Below, in pieces: positions 1 through 8,214 of a stretch of DNA of 64,000 nt; the first letter of the stretch is position 1, and each line of letters starts with the position of its first letter. The stretch is from Palleronia pontilimi. GTDB lineage: Bacteria; Pseudomonadota; Alphaproteobacteria; Rhodobacterales; Rhodobacteraceae. Position numbers and translations under genes: made by a program. Below the pieces are notes generated by a model that was not told where the DNA came from, ran no database searches, and was given only the letters and a program-made list of their open reading frames with translations. The stretch lies in NCBI RefSeq assembly GCF_016412875.1, contig NZ_JAEKPD010000002.1:186001-250000 (forward strand). Direction: 5' to 3'.

Positions 1-347
1 GCCCCTTCAAGCGCCGCGGCCTGCTCGGGGTCGGCGAAGACGAAATACAGCGACAGGTTGCGGTCATCGCCGCCTTTTTGCGTCAGGTCGGTGGGGGGCA
101 CGCCCTGGCTCACCGACCAGTCCCAGCTGGCGCCGGTGGCATCGGTCGCGTCGTCGGTGCGCAGATAGACCAGCGACACCGTGCCGTCGGACGTCACGCC
201 CAGCGTATCGCCATTCAGCGCGTAGTCGTTGTCCGGCTGGAACGGAAATTTCTGGAACTTCCAGCTGTCGTCGAAGACCAGCTGCATGGCGGATGCGGGC
301 AGGGCAAGCGCGGTCAGCGCGATGGCGAGGGGGCGGAATAGCGTCAT
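1..347 (-). CDS. DUF3047-type secreted protein (C-terminus cut by window edge)
   Basis: The gene reads leftward and runs off the window, so only about 115 N-terminal residues are visible. The start ATG at 347 is preceded by a good ribosome-binding site (GGAGGTTATCC). The first 20 residues (MTLFRPLAIALTALALPASA) form a clear Sec signal peptide, so the protein is exported. The mature part begins with W-K-F-Q-K-F and contains the spaced W-D-W-S-V, GGDDRNLSLYFVFAD pattern that I associate with the DUF3047 family, periplasmic proteins of unknown function. It lies downstream of transketolase on the same strand, 168 bp away, and a separate transcript is likely. The family call is from memory of the pattern, not from a search. 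Confidence 0.6.
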   Translation of the reverse strand, partial: MTLFRPLAIALTALALPASAMQLVFDDSWKFQKFPFQPDNDYALNGDTLGVTSDGTVSLVYLRTDDATDATGASWDWSVSQGVPPTDLTQKGGDDRNLSLYFVFADPEQAAALEG

Positions 348-436
348 GGATAACCTCCGTTTGCGGGGAAGCTAGCACGCGTGCGGTCGGCAGAAAGGAC
401 ATGTCACCGGCCTCGCAGAACAGTGACCGAACGCGG

Positions 437-461
437 ACGGCCCGACGCGGGGCCGGGCCGT
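437..461 (-). other. GC-rich hairpin downstream of transketolase
   Basis: A perfect 8-bp inverted repeat (ACGGCCCG / CGGGCCGT, 9-nt loop) lies about 55 nt past the transketolase stop on the minus strand. There is no T-run, so it may be a Rho-assisted 3' end or an mRNA-stabilising structure rather than an intrinsic terminator. Confidence 0.4.
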
Positions 462-515
462 GTCGATTTGCGTCGCGCAGCCCGGACTAGCTCCGGGGTG
501 TCGCGGCCCAAGAGT

Positions 516-2531
516 TCAGAGCAGGGATTTCACCTTCTCGACGACGGCGTCGGCGGTGATGCCGAACTTCTCGAACAACTCTTCGGCCGGGGCCGACGCG
601 CCGAAGCTGGACATGCCGACAAAGCCCGCCTTGGCCTCGCGTCCGCGCTCGCCCAGAAGCCAGCGATCCCAGCCCTGGCGCACGCCGGCCTCGATGCCCA
701 CGCGCACGGCGGACGCGGGCAGGACGCGGCGGCGATAGCTTTCGTCCTGCTGCTCGAAAAGCTCCCAGCAGGGCATGGAGACGACGCGGGTGCCGATGCC
801 TTCGGCCTGAAGCTTTTCGCGCGCTTCCATGGCGATGGACACTTCCGAACCGGTGGCAAGCAGCACCGCCTGGCGCTTGCCGTCGGCATCGGCCAGAACG
901 TAGGCGCCTTGGGCGGTCAGGTTGCGGGTCTTGTGCTCGCGGCGCACGGTGGGCAGCCCTTGGCGCGTCAGTGCCAGGACCGACGGCGAGTCCTTAACCG
1001 ATAGCGCGATTTCCCAGGCCTCGGCCGTTTCCACCGTGTCCGCGGGACGGAAGACCAAGGTGTTCGGCGTGGCGCGGCACATGGCCAGGTGCTCGACCGG
1101 CTGGTGCGTGGGCCCGTCTTCGCCCAGGCCGATGGAATCGTGCGTCATCACGTAGACGACGGGGATACCCATCAGGGCCGACAGGCGCATGGCGGGGCGG
1201 GCGTAGTCGGTGAAGACGAAGAACGTCCCGCCATAGGGCCGGATGCCGCCGTGCAGCGCCAGGCCGTTCAGACAGGCAGCCATGCCATGCTCGCGGATGC
1301 CGTAATAGACGTAGCGGCCCTTGCGATCCTCGGCGGTGAAGGTGCCCAGATCGGCGGTCAGCGTGTTGTTCGAGCCGGTGAGGTCGGCCGAGCCGCCGAT
1401 GGTTTCGGGCATCACCGGGTTCACGACCTCCAGCACCATTTCGCTGGATTTGCGGGTGGCGACCTTCGGGCCGCTTTCGCTGATCTGCTTTTTCAGCGCG
1501 CGGATGGTGCCGGACAGCTTTTTCGGGGCTTCGCCGCTTTGCATCCGGTCGAACAGCGCGCGCTTGTTGGCCGATAGCTCTTCGACGCGGTCGTTCCACG
1601 CCTCGCGCGCTTCGGCACCGCGCGATCCGACCTTTTCCCACCACGACTTGATGTCTGCGGGGATATCGAAGGGCGCATGGTTCCAGCCATAGACCTCGCG
1701 CGTGTCGGAGATCAGTTGCGGATCGGTCAGCGCGCCGTGGCCCTTAGACGTGTCCTGCGCCGATGAGCCCAGGGCGATGTTGGTCTTGCAGGCGATCATC
1801 GACGGCTTGCCCGCCTTTTTCGCGGCCTCGATGGCCGCGTCGATCGCGTCGGGATCGTGGCCGTCGATTTCCTGGGTGTGCCAGTTGGCGGCATCGAAAC
1901 GCTTCACCTGGTCGGTGCTGTCGGACAGGCCGACCTTGCCGTCGATGGTGATGCCGTTGTTGTCCCAGAAGACGATCAGGTTTCCCAGCTTCAGGTGACC
2001 CGCCAGCGCGATGGCTTCCTGGCTGACGCCTTCCATCAGGCAGCCGTCCCCCGCGATGACGTAGGTCTTGTGATCGACGATCTTCTTGCCGAAACGCGCG
2101 CGCAGGGCTTCCTCGGCGATGGCGAAACCCACGGACGTGGCGATACCCTGGCCCAGCGGACCGGTCGTCGTTTCGATCCCCTTGGCGTGGCCGTATTCGG
2201 GGTGGCCCGCGGTCTTGGCGCCCCATTGGCGGAAATTCTTGATTTGCTCGAGGGTCATGTCCTCGTAGCCGGTCAGGTGCAGCAGGCCGTAAAGCAGCAT
2301 CGAGCCGTGACCCGCGGACAGGATGAAGCGGTCGCGATCGGCCCAGTCGGGCGCGCTGGCGTCGAATTTAAGGTGCTTCGCGTAAAGCACGGTCGCCACG
2401 TCGGCCATGCCCATGGGCATCCCGGTGTGACCGGAATTGGCGGCCGCGACGGCATCCATTGCCAGCATCCGCAGGGCGGCGGCCCGCATCCAGTGATCGG
2501 AATGTTGTTCGCGCAGGGTGGCGATATCCAT
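516..2531 (-). CDS. tkt: Transketolase
   Basis: 671-residue thiamine-diphosphate enzyme that moves two-carbon ketol units between sugar phosphates in the pentose phosphate and Calvin-type pathways; cytosolic. The N-terminal part has [12 protein letters not shown] and the ThDP/Mg motif GDGCLMEG followed about 30 residues later by NNGITIDG. The central pyrimidine domain has [13 protein letters not shown] and [13 protein letters not shown]. Length and domain order are normal for the family. The open frame extends to 3116, but I place the start at MDIATLREQ, which has GGAAGGAAG just upstream and leaves a 196-bp divergent intergenic region toward the coiled-coil/zapA pair. No frameshift or missing catalytic residue was noticed. 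Confidence 0.97.
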   Translation of the reverse strand: MDIATLREQHSDHWMRAAALRMLAMDAVAAANSGHTGMPMGMADVATVLYAKHLKFDASAPDWADRDRFILSAGHGSMLLYGLLHLTGYEDMTLEQIKNFRQWGAKTAGHPEYGHAKGIETTTGPLGQGIATSVGFAIAEEALRARFGKKIVDHKTYVIAGDGCLMEGVSQEAIALAGHLKLGNLIVFWDNNGITIDGKVGLSDSTDQVKRFDAANWHTQEIDGHDPDAIDAAIEAAKKAGKPSMIACKTNIALGSSAQDTSKGHGALTDPQLISDTREVYGWNHAPFDIPADIKSWWEKVGSRGAEAREAWNDRVEELSANKRALFDRMQSGEAPKKLSGTIRALKKQISESGPKVATRKSSEMVLEVVNPVMPETIGGSADLTGSNNTLTADLGTFTAEDRKGRYVYYGIREHGMAACLNGLALHGGIRPYGGTFFVFTDYARPAMRLSALMGIPVVYVMTHDSIGLGEDGPTHQPVEHLAMCRATPNTLVFRPADTVETAEAWEIALSVKDSPSVLALTRQGLPTVRREHKTRNLTAQGAYVLADADGKRQAVLLATGSEVSIAMEAREKLQAEGIGTRVVSMPCWELFEQQDESYRRRVLPASAVRVGIEAGVRQGWDRWLLGERGREAKAGFVGMSSFGASAPAEELFEKFGITADAVVEKVKSLL

Positions 2532-2727
2532 GGGTCTTCCTTCCTGTCTGGACGATGCTGGCCGGTTGAATACCAGCCCCGGGGTCAAGTTCAAGCTTGC
2601 TGGGCCCGTCACGGGCCGAAAGGGGGCTGAATTTGCCGCACGGATGCGATTTACTTGTCTCCAAGTGGACGAATCACGCGAATTCGCGCGGAACAAGCGC
2701 GATCCGGGCATAAAGGACGTCTGAGCA

Positions 2728-3255
2728 ATGCAGGACATCACGGAGTTGCAGCGTAGGCTTGCGGCGGCATTGGAACGGATCGGTGCGGGGCTCGACGGCC
2801 TCACGGCCGTGCCGGACGCGGCCGAAGCGTCCGAGGACGAGGGCCCCCAGCTCGACGCGGGCCAGCTTGCCGCCGATCTCGAGGCCGAGCGCGCCTTGGT
2901 CGCCCAGCTCGAGGAACGCCTGGCGGCGAACCGCGACAAGTCGAAAGCCACGGCCGACAATCTGCAGGCGAAGCTGGATGCGCTGCAGGCCCAGTTGAGC
3001 GCGATGGAAGAGGATCGCGGGCGGCTGAAGGCGGTGAACGATGCGCTGCGCGACAGCAACCAGGCCTTGCGCGAGGCGAACGAGGCGGGCGTCGGCGACG
3101 GCGCACTGATCAACACGGCGATGCAGACCGAGCTAGACGCTTTGCGCCAGGTCCGCCAGAGCGACCGGGCCGAGCTGGATGCCGTTCTGGGCTTGCTGGC
3201 ACCCGCGCTGGAAGACGTGCAAACCCAAGACGAGGAGGCCGAGCAGGATGCCTGA
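2728..3255 (+). CDS. Coiled-coil protein encoded with ZapA
   Basis: 175 residues with no recognised enzyme domain. Residues from about 40 to 130 are continuous heptad-rich helix (long runs of L, A, E, Q, K, R), so the protein is predicted to be a coiled coil, with no signal peptide or membrane segment. Its last 8 bases overlap the start of zapA (ATG within GCAGGATGCCTGA), so the two are translationally coupled and probably act together at the division septum. It is acidic at both ends. I infer a division-associated structural role from context only; the sequence itself shows only the coiled coil. Confidence 0.85.
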   Translation: MQDITELQRRLAAALERIGAGLDGLTAVPDAAEASEDEGPQLDAGQLAADLEAERALVAQLEERLAANRDKSKATADNLQAKLDALQAQLSAMEEDRGRLKAVNDALRDSNQALREANEAGVGDGALINTAMQTELDALRQVRQSDRAELDAVLGLLAPALEDVQTQDEEAEQDA

Positions 3256-3655
3256 GGTCAAGGTGAAGATCGGCGGACGCGATTACGAGGTCGCGTGTCA
3301 GCCCGGCGAAGAACAGTTCCTGCGCAGCGCGGCGGCGATGCTCGACGTCGAAGCGGCGGCTCTTGCGGACATGGCGGGCCGCTTGCCCGAGTCGCGGATG
3401 CTGTTGATGGCGGGTCTCATGCTGGCCGACAAGACGGCGGGTCTGGACGAACAGATGCGCGCGCGCGAGGTCGAAGTGCAGGAGTTGCAGGGAAAGATCG
3501 CGGCGCTCGAGCGGGCCGAGCCGCCCGCGCCCGAACGGGTCGAGGTGCCGGTGATCCCGGCATCCGTGCTCGATACGATGGCCGAGCTTGCGGCGCATTC
3601 CGAAGCGCTTGCGGATGCGGTCGAGGAGAAGGCCGCGGGCGACAGCGCGGCCTGA
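3248..3655 (+). CDS. zapA: Cell division protein ZapA
   Basis: 135 residues. The N-terminal 70 residues match ZapA ([12 protein letters not shown], a P-G-E-E turn, then [15 protein letters not shown]), followed by a coiled-coil and an acidic, Ala-rich tail. ZapA binds FtsZ and bundles protofilaments in the Z ring. The start overlaps the upstream coiled-coil gene by 8 bp. The tail (about residues 95-135) is longer than in E. coli ZapA and is low complexity. The following 160 bp have no coding gene and hold hairpins (see the 6S RNA finding). Confidence 0.85.
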   Translation: MPEVKVKIGGRDYEVACQPGEEQFLRSAAAMLDVEAAALADMAGRLPESRMLLMAGLMLADKTAGLDEQMRAREVEVQELQGKIAALERAEPPAPERVEVPVIPASVLDTMAELAAHSEALADAVEEKAAGDSAA

Positions 3656-3767
3656 TAGACGGACAAGGGTGCTGGGAAAACCCGTTCGCTTCACAGACAG
3701 CGGGCGCGTCGGCGACTATCCTGAACGCTCGATCCGCCAGGATGCGCGGGTGCCGTCAGGCGCGGGA

Positions 3768-3786
3768 CGGATTTTTGTGAAATCCG
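3768..3786. other. Stem-loop between convergent zapA and grxD
   Basis: A perfect 7-bp stem (CGGATTT / AAATCCG) with loop TTGTG. It sits between two convergent genes and may end either transcript, or form the 3' part of a structured RNA downstream of zapA. No U-tract follows on the plus strand. Confidence 0.4.
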
Positions 3787-3817
3787 CCCCTACGGTCACG
3801 GAAGGCGCGCGGTCCGG

Positions 3818-4177
3818 TTAGGCGTTGGCTTCGCGGATCTTGTCGGCGGCTTCCTTGTCGAAGCTCACGCCTTCCTTGGCGAAAAGCTCATCCAGCTCGC
3901 CCGACAGGGTCATCTCGGTGATGATGTCACACCCGCCGACGAATTCACCCTTCACGTAAAGCTGCGGGATCGTCGGCCAGTCGGAATATTCCTTGATGCC
4001 CTGGCGCAGGTTCTCGTCGGCCAGCACGTTGATGTCGGCATAGTCGACGCCCATGAAGTTCAGCACACCCGCCACGCGGCTGGAAAAGCCGCATTGGGGC
4101 ATGGATTTCGTACCCTTCATGAACAGCACCACGTCATTGTTGGTGACGGTTTCCTTGATCTGGGTCTCGGCGCTCAT
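3818..4177 (-). CDS. grxD: Monothiol glutaredoxin Grx4 (CGFS type)
   Basis: 119 residues with the diagnostic CGFS active site (MPQCGFSSR, near residue 29), the cis-Pro segment WPTIPQLYVKGEFVGGCDI and the glutathione-binding GGCD motif. CGFS glutaredoxins bridge a [2Fe-2S] cluster with glutathione and hand it on, often as a heterodimer with BolA proteins. The bolA gene is two genes upstream in the same operon, which supports that role. The stop codon of the preceding small membrane protein gene ends 2 bp before this start, so translation is probably coupled. Confidence 0.96.
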   Translation of the reverse strand: MSAETQIKETVTNNDVVLFMKGTKSMPQCGFSSRVAGVLNFMGVDYADINVLADENLRQGIKEYSDWPTIPQLYVKGEFVGGCDIITEMTLSGELDELFAKEGVSFDKEAADKIREANA

Positions 4178-4178
4178 C

Positions 4179-4439
4179 TTACTTGTCCTTCTTGTCTGTG
4201 GTCTTGGGAACGAAAAGCAGCGCGTAGGCCTGCGGGTCTTTCGGAACGGTGTACTCGGAGGCCTGGCCGCCGCCGCCGCCGCCCGAGAAATACTCGGACC
4301 TCAGCTTGTGGTGGCCCTGGCCGGGCAGCGAGCCGGGACGCTGGTCGCGCTCGACGCGCAGAACATAGAAGGCGCGGACCAGCAGCACGGCCAGGATCAC
4401 CGCGCCGATGGCAGCCGACAGGGTGAGCGGGCCGGTCAC
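4179..4439 (-). CDS. Small membrane protein of the bolA-grxD operon
   Basis: 86 residues, unrecognised. One hydrophobic segment near the N-terminus (about residues 6-28, LSAAIGAVILAVLLVRAFYVL) is followed by a basic stretch, a run of six glycines, and a Lys/Asp-rich C-terminus, suggesting a single-pass inner-membrane protein with a cytoplasmic tail. It uses a GTG start whose bases overlap the bolA stop (GTGA), and its own stop lies 2 bp before grxD. Its position between the partners BolA and GrxD suggests co-regulation with iron-sulfur cluster trafficking, but no function can be read from the sequence. Confidence 0.75.
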   Translation of the reverse strand: MTGPLTLSAAIGAVILAVLLVRAFYVLRVERDQRPGSLPGQGHHKLRSEYFSGGGGGGQASEYTVPKDPQAYALLFVPKTTDKKDK

Positions 4440-4669
4440 GGCGCCCGCGTGGTCAGTGCCAGGGCGTGCAGCTCGCCCGCGGGGCCGTCCATCTTGCCCT
4501 TCAGGGCCGCGTAGACGGCCCGTTGCTGTTGCACGCGGTTCTTGCCCGCGAAGGACGGATCCACCACTTCGGCCGCGAAATGCGCCCCATCGTCGCCCTG
4601 CACGGTGATTTGCGCGTCGGGGAACGACTCGCGCAGCATCTTTTCGATCTGGTGGGCGTCAATTGGCAT
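4436..4669 (-). CDS. bolA: BolA-family protein
   Basis: 77 residues with the BolA/IbaG fold pattern: an N-terminal helix (IEKMLRESFPDA), a strand-rich centre (ITVQGDDGAHFAAEVVDPSFAGKN) and the signature RVQQQRAVYAALKGKM. The HFAAEVV histidine and the C-terminal HALAL histidine fit cluster ligation in BolA-GrxD complexes. First gene of the bolA - small membrane protein - grxD operon; the GTGA overlap with the next gene indicates coupling. At this length it is closer to the short IbaG/BolA2-like group than to the 105-residue E. coli BolA. Confidence 0.92.
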   Translation of the reverse strand: MPIDAHQIEKMLRESFPDAQITVQGDDGAHFAAEVVDPSFAGKNRVQQQRAVYAALKGKMDGPAGELHALALTTRAP

Positions 4670-4731
4670 GGGTGGGCTCCTGTTGGCCTTTTTTCTGATC
4701 TAGGGGCGCGCCGCGCGCGGCGCAAGCGGGC

Positions 4732-6894
4732 TCAGGCAAAGGTGTCCGCGAAGGTGTTGCGATAGATCGCGGACAGTTCGGACAGCGGCGCGCTGGCGCG
4801 GCCAAGGCTGACCTGGTCGCCGCCGAAGCGTCCGATGGGCGTCAGCCAGACCTGCGCCTTGCCCGCCGCGACCATCAGCGCGTCGGCCTGATCGAAGGTG
4901 CAGGCCAGAAGGTAGCGGCCTTGGTCTTCGCCGAACAGGCTGGCGGTCTTTCGCTTCTTGTCGACTGTGACACCGATGCCCGCGGCTTCTGCCATCTCGA
5001 AGGCCGCAAGGGCGATGCCGCCGTCCGAGACATCGGTGGCCGCCGTCACGCAGTCTCGGTTCTCCAGCAGGAAGCTGCCGTTCTTCCGCTCGGCTTCCAG
5101 GTCGACGGGCGGGGGCGGGCCTTCGTCGCGGCCCCAGGCGGCGGCCAGCAGGGCCGAGCGGCCCAGGTGGCCATGGGTCTGCCCGAGCACGAGCAGCAGG
5201 TTGCCGGGCTGCGGAAGGCCGCCGATTACCTGGTCCGCGCGGGCGATCAGCCCGACGGCGCCGATGGTGGGCGTGGGCAGGATGCCCTTGCCGTCGGTCT
5301 CGTTGTAAAGCGACACGTTGCCCGACACGATCGGCATGTCCAGCGCTTCAACCGCGGCGCCTATGCCTTTGATCGCGCCCACGAATTGGCCCATGATGCG
5401 GGGCTTTTCGGGGTTGCCGAAGTTCATGTTGTCGGTGGTCGCCAGCGGGGTCGCGCCCACGGCGACGAGGTTGCGATAGGCCTCGGCCACCGCCTGCTTG
5501 CCGCCTTCGACCGGGTCGGCAAAGACGTAGCGGGGCGTCACGTCGCTGGTGAAGGCCAGCAGCTTGTCGGTGCCGTGGACGCGCACGATGCCGGCACCCA
5601 GTCCGGGCGGGCGCACGGTGTCGGCCATCACTTGAGTGTCGTATTGCTCGTAGATCCACTGCTTGGCGGCGTGGTTGGGTTGCGAGATCAGCGCGCGCAG
5701 CCCTTCGATCGGGTCGATCTTGGGGGCGTCGACGAGGTCCGGCGCGGGCGGCGTTTCTTCCCAGGGGCGATCGTATTCCGGCGCGCTGCCCGACAGGGTG
5801 CGCAGGGGCAGGTCGGCCTTCACGTCGCCGCCATGCTCGATAATGAAGCGGTCCTCGGCGATGGTTTCGCCCACGATGGCGAAATCCAGGTCCCATTTGT
5901 CGAAGACGGCCTTCGCCTCGGCTTCCTTCTCGGGGCGCAGCACCATGAGCATCCGCTCCTGGCTTTCCGACAGCATCATCTCGTAGGCGGTCATGTTGTC
6001 TTCGCGGACGGGCACCGCGTCGAGGTTCAGCCGGATGCCAAGGCCGCCCTTGTCGCCCATCTCCACGGCCGAGCAGGTCAGGCCCGCGGCGCCCATGTCC
6101 TGAATCGAGATGACGGCGCCGGTCTGCATCAGTTCCAGGCATGCCTCCATCAGCGATTTCTCGGTGAAGGGGTCGCCCACCTGCACGGTCGGGCGCTTTT
6201 CCTCGATCGTGTCGTCGAACTCGGCGCTGGCCATGGTCGCGCCGCCGACGCCGTCGCGGCCCGTGCGCGCGCCCAGATAGACGACCGGCATCCCGATGCC
6301 AGAGGCGGCCGAGTAGAAGATCTTGTCGGCATCGGCCAGGCCCGCGGCAAAGGCGTTGACCAGGCAATTGCCATTATAGGAGGGATCGAACCGCACTTCG
6401 CCGCCGACGGTGGGCACGCCGAAGCAGTTGCCATAGCCGCCGATGCCCTCGACGACACCGTGGACCAGCTGCCGCGTCTTGGGATGCGTGGGGTCGCCGA
6501 AGGACAGCGCGTTCATGGCCGCGATGGGGCGCGCGCCCATGGTGAACACGTCGCGCAGGATGCCGCCGACGCCGGTGGCCGCACCCTGGTAGGGCTCGAT
6601 ATAGCTGGGGTGGTTGTGGCTTTCCATCTTGAAGACCACGGCCTGCCCGTCGCCGATATCGACCACACCCGCGTTTTCGCCCGGCCCGCAGATCACCTGT
6701 GGGCCGGTGGTCGGAAGGGTGCGCAGCCATTTCTTGGACGACTTGTAGGAACAATGCTCGTTCCACATGGCCGAGAAGATGCCGAGCTCGGTGAAGCTGG
6801 GCTCGCGGCCGATGATCTCGAGGATGCGCTGGTATTCGTCGTCGCTCAGACCATGGGCAGCGATCAGGTCGGGGGTGATGGCGGGATCAGACAT
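4732..6894 (-). CDS. purL: Phosphoribosylformylglycinamidine synthase subunit PurL
   Basis: 720 residues, the small (PurQ/PurS-dependent) form of FGAM synthase, fourth step of purine synthesis: an ATP-driven amidotransfer onto FGAR. Visible hallmarks are [15 protein letters not shown] and [30 protein letters not shown] at the N-terminal active site, [17 protein letters not shown], and the second half with [13 protein letters not shown] and [13 protein letters not shown] use the start MSDPAITPD rather than the more upstream in-frame ATG at 7041 because the family starts here and the upstream part is non-conserved; it would also overlap the terminator at 7006-7035. The BolA operon follows in the same direction 60 bp later. 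Confidence 0.96.
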   Translation of the reverse strand: MSDPAITPDLIAAHGLSDDEYQRILEIIGREPSFTELGIFSAMWNEHCSYKSSKKWLRTLPTTGPQVICGPGENAGVVDIGDGQAVVFKMESHNHPSYIEPYQGAATGVGGILRDVFTMGARPIAAMNALSFGDPTHPKTRQLVHGVVEGIGGYGNCFGVPTVGGEVRFDPSYNGNCLVNAFAAGLADADKIFYSAASGIGMPVVYLGARTGRDGVGGATMASAEFDDTIEEKRPTVQVGDPFTEKSLMEACLELMQTGAVISIQDMGAAGLTCSAVEMGDKGGLGIRLNLDAVPVREDNMTAYEMMLSESQERMLMVLRPEKEAEAKAVFDKWDLDFAIVGETIAEDRFIIEHGGDVKADLPLRTLSGSAPEYDRPWEETPPAPDLVDAPKIDPIEGLRALISQPNHAAKQWIYEQYDTQVMADTVRPPGLGAGIVRVHGTDKLLAFTSDVTPRYVFADPVEGGKQAVAEAYRNLVAVGATPLATTDNMNFGNPEKPRIMGQFVGAIKGIGAAVEALDMPIVSGNVSLYNETDGKGILPTPTIGAVGLIARADQVIGGLPQPGNLLLVLGQTHGHLGRSALLAAAWGRDEGPPPPVDLEAERKNGSFLLENRDCVTAATDVSDGGIALAAFEMAEAAGIGVTVDKKRKTASLFGEDQGRYLLACTFDQADALMVAAGKAQVWLTPIGRFGGDQVSLGRASAPLSELSAIYRNTFADTFA

Positions 6895-7005
6895 GGCTCT
6901 CCGGCGGGATGGCGCGATTTGCGCCCTCATAGCCGCTTGAAGCGGGATTTGCCAACGGGGACACGAACGCAACGTGATGCGCATATCTCCTGAAGTGTCC
7001 GGGAC

Positions 7006-7035
7006 AAAAAAATGGCCGGGCACAAGGCCCGGCCA
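7006..7035 (-). terminator. Intrinsic terminator (minus strand)
   Basis: Perfect 8-bp GC stem (GGCCGGGC / GCCCGGCC, loop ACAAG), extended by one A-T pair, followed on the minus strand by seven Ts. It ends the sRNA candidate and/or lysR read-through before purL. Confidence 0.85.
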
Positions 7036-7084
7036 GTCCAACAGGGAGGTGAAGCCGACGAGAGCGTATCGTCGCCGTCTTCAC
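7006..7084 (-). ncRNA. Candidate trans-acting small RNA (about 79 nt)
   Basis: On the minus strand a promoter-like pair (TTGATA, 17-nt spacer, TATCTG) is followed 6-7 nt later by a first hairpin whose stem begins at the predicted first base (GTGAAG...CTTCAC outer stem, CGACGA...TCGTCG inner stem). A single-stranded linker containing CACCTCCCTG follows, then a GC-rich hairpin with seven Ts. This promoter, 5' hairpin, C/U-rich unpaired linker and intrinsic terminator layout is typical of Hfq-dependent sRNAs, and the linker is complementary to Shine-Dalgarno sequences. No protein is encoded. Not assigned to a named family. Confidence 0.6.
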
Positions 7085-7089
7085 GAGAG

Positions 7090-7118
7090 CAGATAGAGCC
7101 CAAGGTTTGACCTATCAA
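7090..7118 (-). promoter_or_regulatory. Sigma-70-type promoter for the sRNA candidate
   Basis: -35 TTGATA (7118-7113) and -10 TATCTG (7095-7090) with an ideal 17-nt spacer on the minus strand. The predicted transcription start falls at about 7084, exactly where the first hairpin of the sRNA candidate begins. It lies 52 bp past the lysR stop. Confidence 0.55.
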
Positions 7119-7169
7119 GCGCTGAGCGGTGATAAACTGTGCAGTTCAGCTATGCGCTTGGCGCATGGC

Positions 7170-8120
7170 TTACGAAGCCGCCGCTTCCAGCACCTTGGCC
7201 GAGAGCGCGAGCTCTTCCAGCACGAAGTCCCGAAAGGCGACGATCCTTTTGGAATTCCGCAATTCTTCTGGATAGGCAAGATAGACGGGGATCTGGGCGG
7301 ACTCGATTTCGGGCAGAACGCGGACGATCTCGGGGAAGTCCGCGATGACGTAATCGGGCAACACTCCGATCCCCAGGCCGTGCAGAACGCCCTGCAGCAC
7401 GCCGAAATAGTTGTTCACCGTCAGGGTGGACGGGGTGCCCATCGCCGTGAGCGACTGGATAAGCATCTCGCCCGCCGACGCCTGCTGCGAGCGCACGTTC
7501 TGCGAGATCAACCTGTGATCCTGAAGATCATCGGGCTTTTGCGGAACACCGTGCTCTTCCAGGTAGTCCGGCATCGCGTAAAGCCGCATCCGCACCGTGT
7601 TCAGCCGTTTGCGCACCAGGTCGGCCTGGCTGGGCTCTTTCATGCGGATGGCCAGATCCGCCTCGCGCATGGGCAGGTCCAGCACGCGTTCTTCCAGCAT
7701 CAGGTCGATCTTCAGATCGGGGTATTTCTCGTAAAGCTTGGGCAGTCGCGGCACCAGCCACAGGGTGCCGAAGCCGGTGGTGGTGGTCACGCGCAATTCG
7801 CCGAACACCTCTTCGCGGCTGTCGCGGATGCGGGCGGCGGCGGTTTCCAGGCGACGGTTCATGGACGACGTGGCGTCGTGCAGCAATTCGCCCTGTTCGG
7901 TCAGGATCAGGCCGCGGGCGTGGCGATGGAAGAGCGTCGTGTCGAGCGATTGCTCCAGCGCGCGGATCTGGCGCGACACGGCGGACTGGCTCAGGTGCAA
8001 GGTATCGCCGGCCGCGGTAAGGCTGCCTGCATCCGCCACTGCGTGAAAGATCCGCAGCTTGTCCCAATCCATGGCGCGATACATCCGAAGCTGTGTAATA
8101 TTGCGATCTTGTATCGACAT
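7170..8120 (-). CDS. LysR-family transcriptional regulator
   Basis: 316 residues. The N-terminal winged helix-turn-helix (about residues 18-78) reads WDKLRIFHAVADAGSLTAAGDTLHLSQSAVSRQIRALE, a textbook LysR DNA-binding domain, followed by a linker helix and the two-lobed periplasmic-binding-like effector domain (GTLWLVPRLPKLYEKYPDLKIDL onward). The start has GCAAAGGACGG upstream. It is divergent from the indolepyruvate oxidoreductase gene with only 94 bp between starts, the classical arrangement for a LysR regulator and its target. That gap carries a long inverted repeat (8133-8180), so I infer control of the oxidoreductase and autoregulation. The effector is unknown. Confidence 0.92.
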   Translation of the reverse strand: MSIQDRNITQLRMYRAMDWDKLRIFHAVADAGSLTAAGDTLHLSQSAVSRQIRALEQSLDTTLFHRHARGLILTEQGELLHDATSSMNRRLETAAARIRDSREEVFGELRVTTTTGFGTLWLVPRLPKLYEKYPDLKIDLMLEERVLDLPMREADLAIRMKEPSQADLVRKRLNTVRMRLYAMPDYLEEHGVPQKPDDLQDHRLISQNVRSQQASAGEMLIQSLTAMGTPSTLTVNNYFGVLQGVLHGLGIGVLPDYVIADFPEIVRVLPEIESAQIPVYLAYPEELRNSKRIVAFRDFVLEELALSAKVLEAAAS

Positions 8121-8132
8121 CGGTCCGTCCTT

Positions 8133-8180
8133 TGCAAACCCTCAAGCGCAGCTAGATGTGAATTGTTGTGCGGGTTTGCA
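8133..8180. promoter_or_regulatory. Candidate LysR operator: 9-bp inverted repeat in divergent promoter region
   Basis: Arms TGCAAACCC (8133-8141) and GGGTTTGCA (8172-8180) are perfect reverse complements separated by 30 nt, total span 48 bp. The left arm overlaps the lysR ribosome-binding site and the right arm lies about 35 bp before the oxidoreductase start. The spacing resembles paired recognition and activation sites bound by a LysR tetramer. Confidence 0.5.
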
Positions 8181-8214
8181 TCCCCTACGCTGATCTCATC
8201 AAGGGAGTGTGACC

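Noticed and set aside
4921-6993. 690-codon plus-strand frame opposite purL
   Set aside because: Antisense shadow; the purL frame has all family motifs.
6887-7118. Short minus-strand frames upstream of purL (60-65 aa)
   Set aside because: They run through the sRNA hairpins and terminator; the RNA structure explains the sequence better than a peptide.
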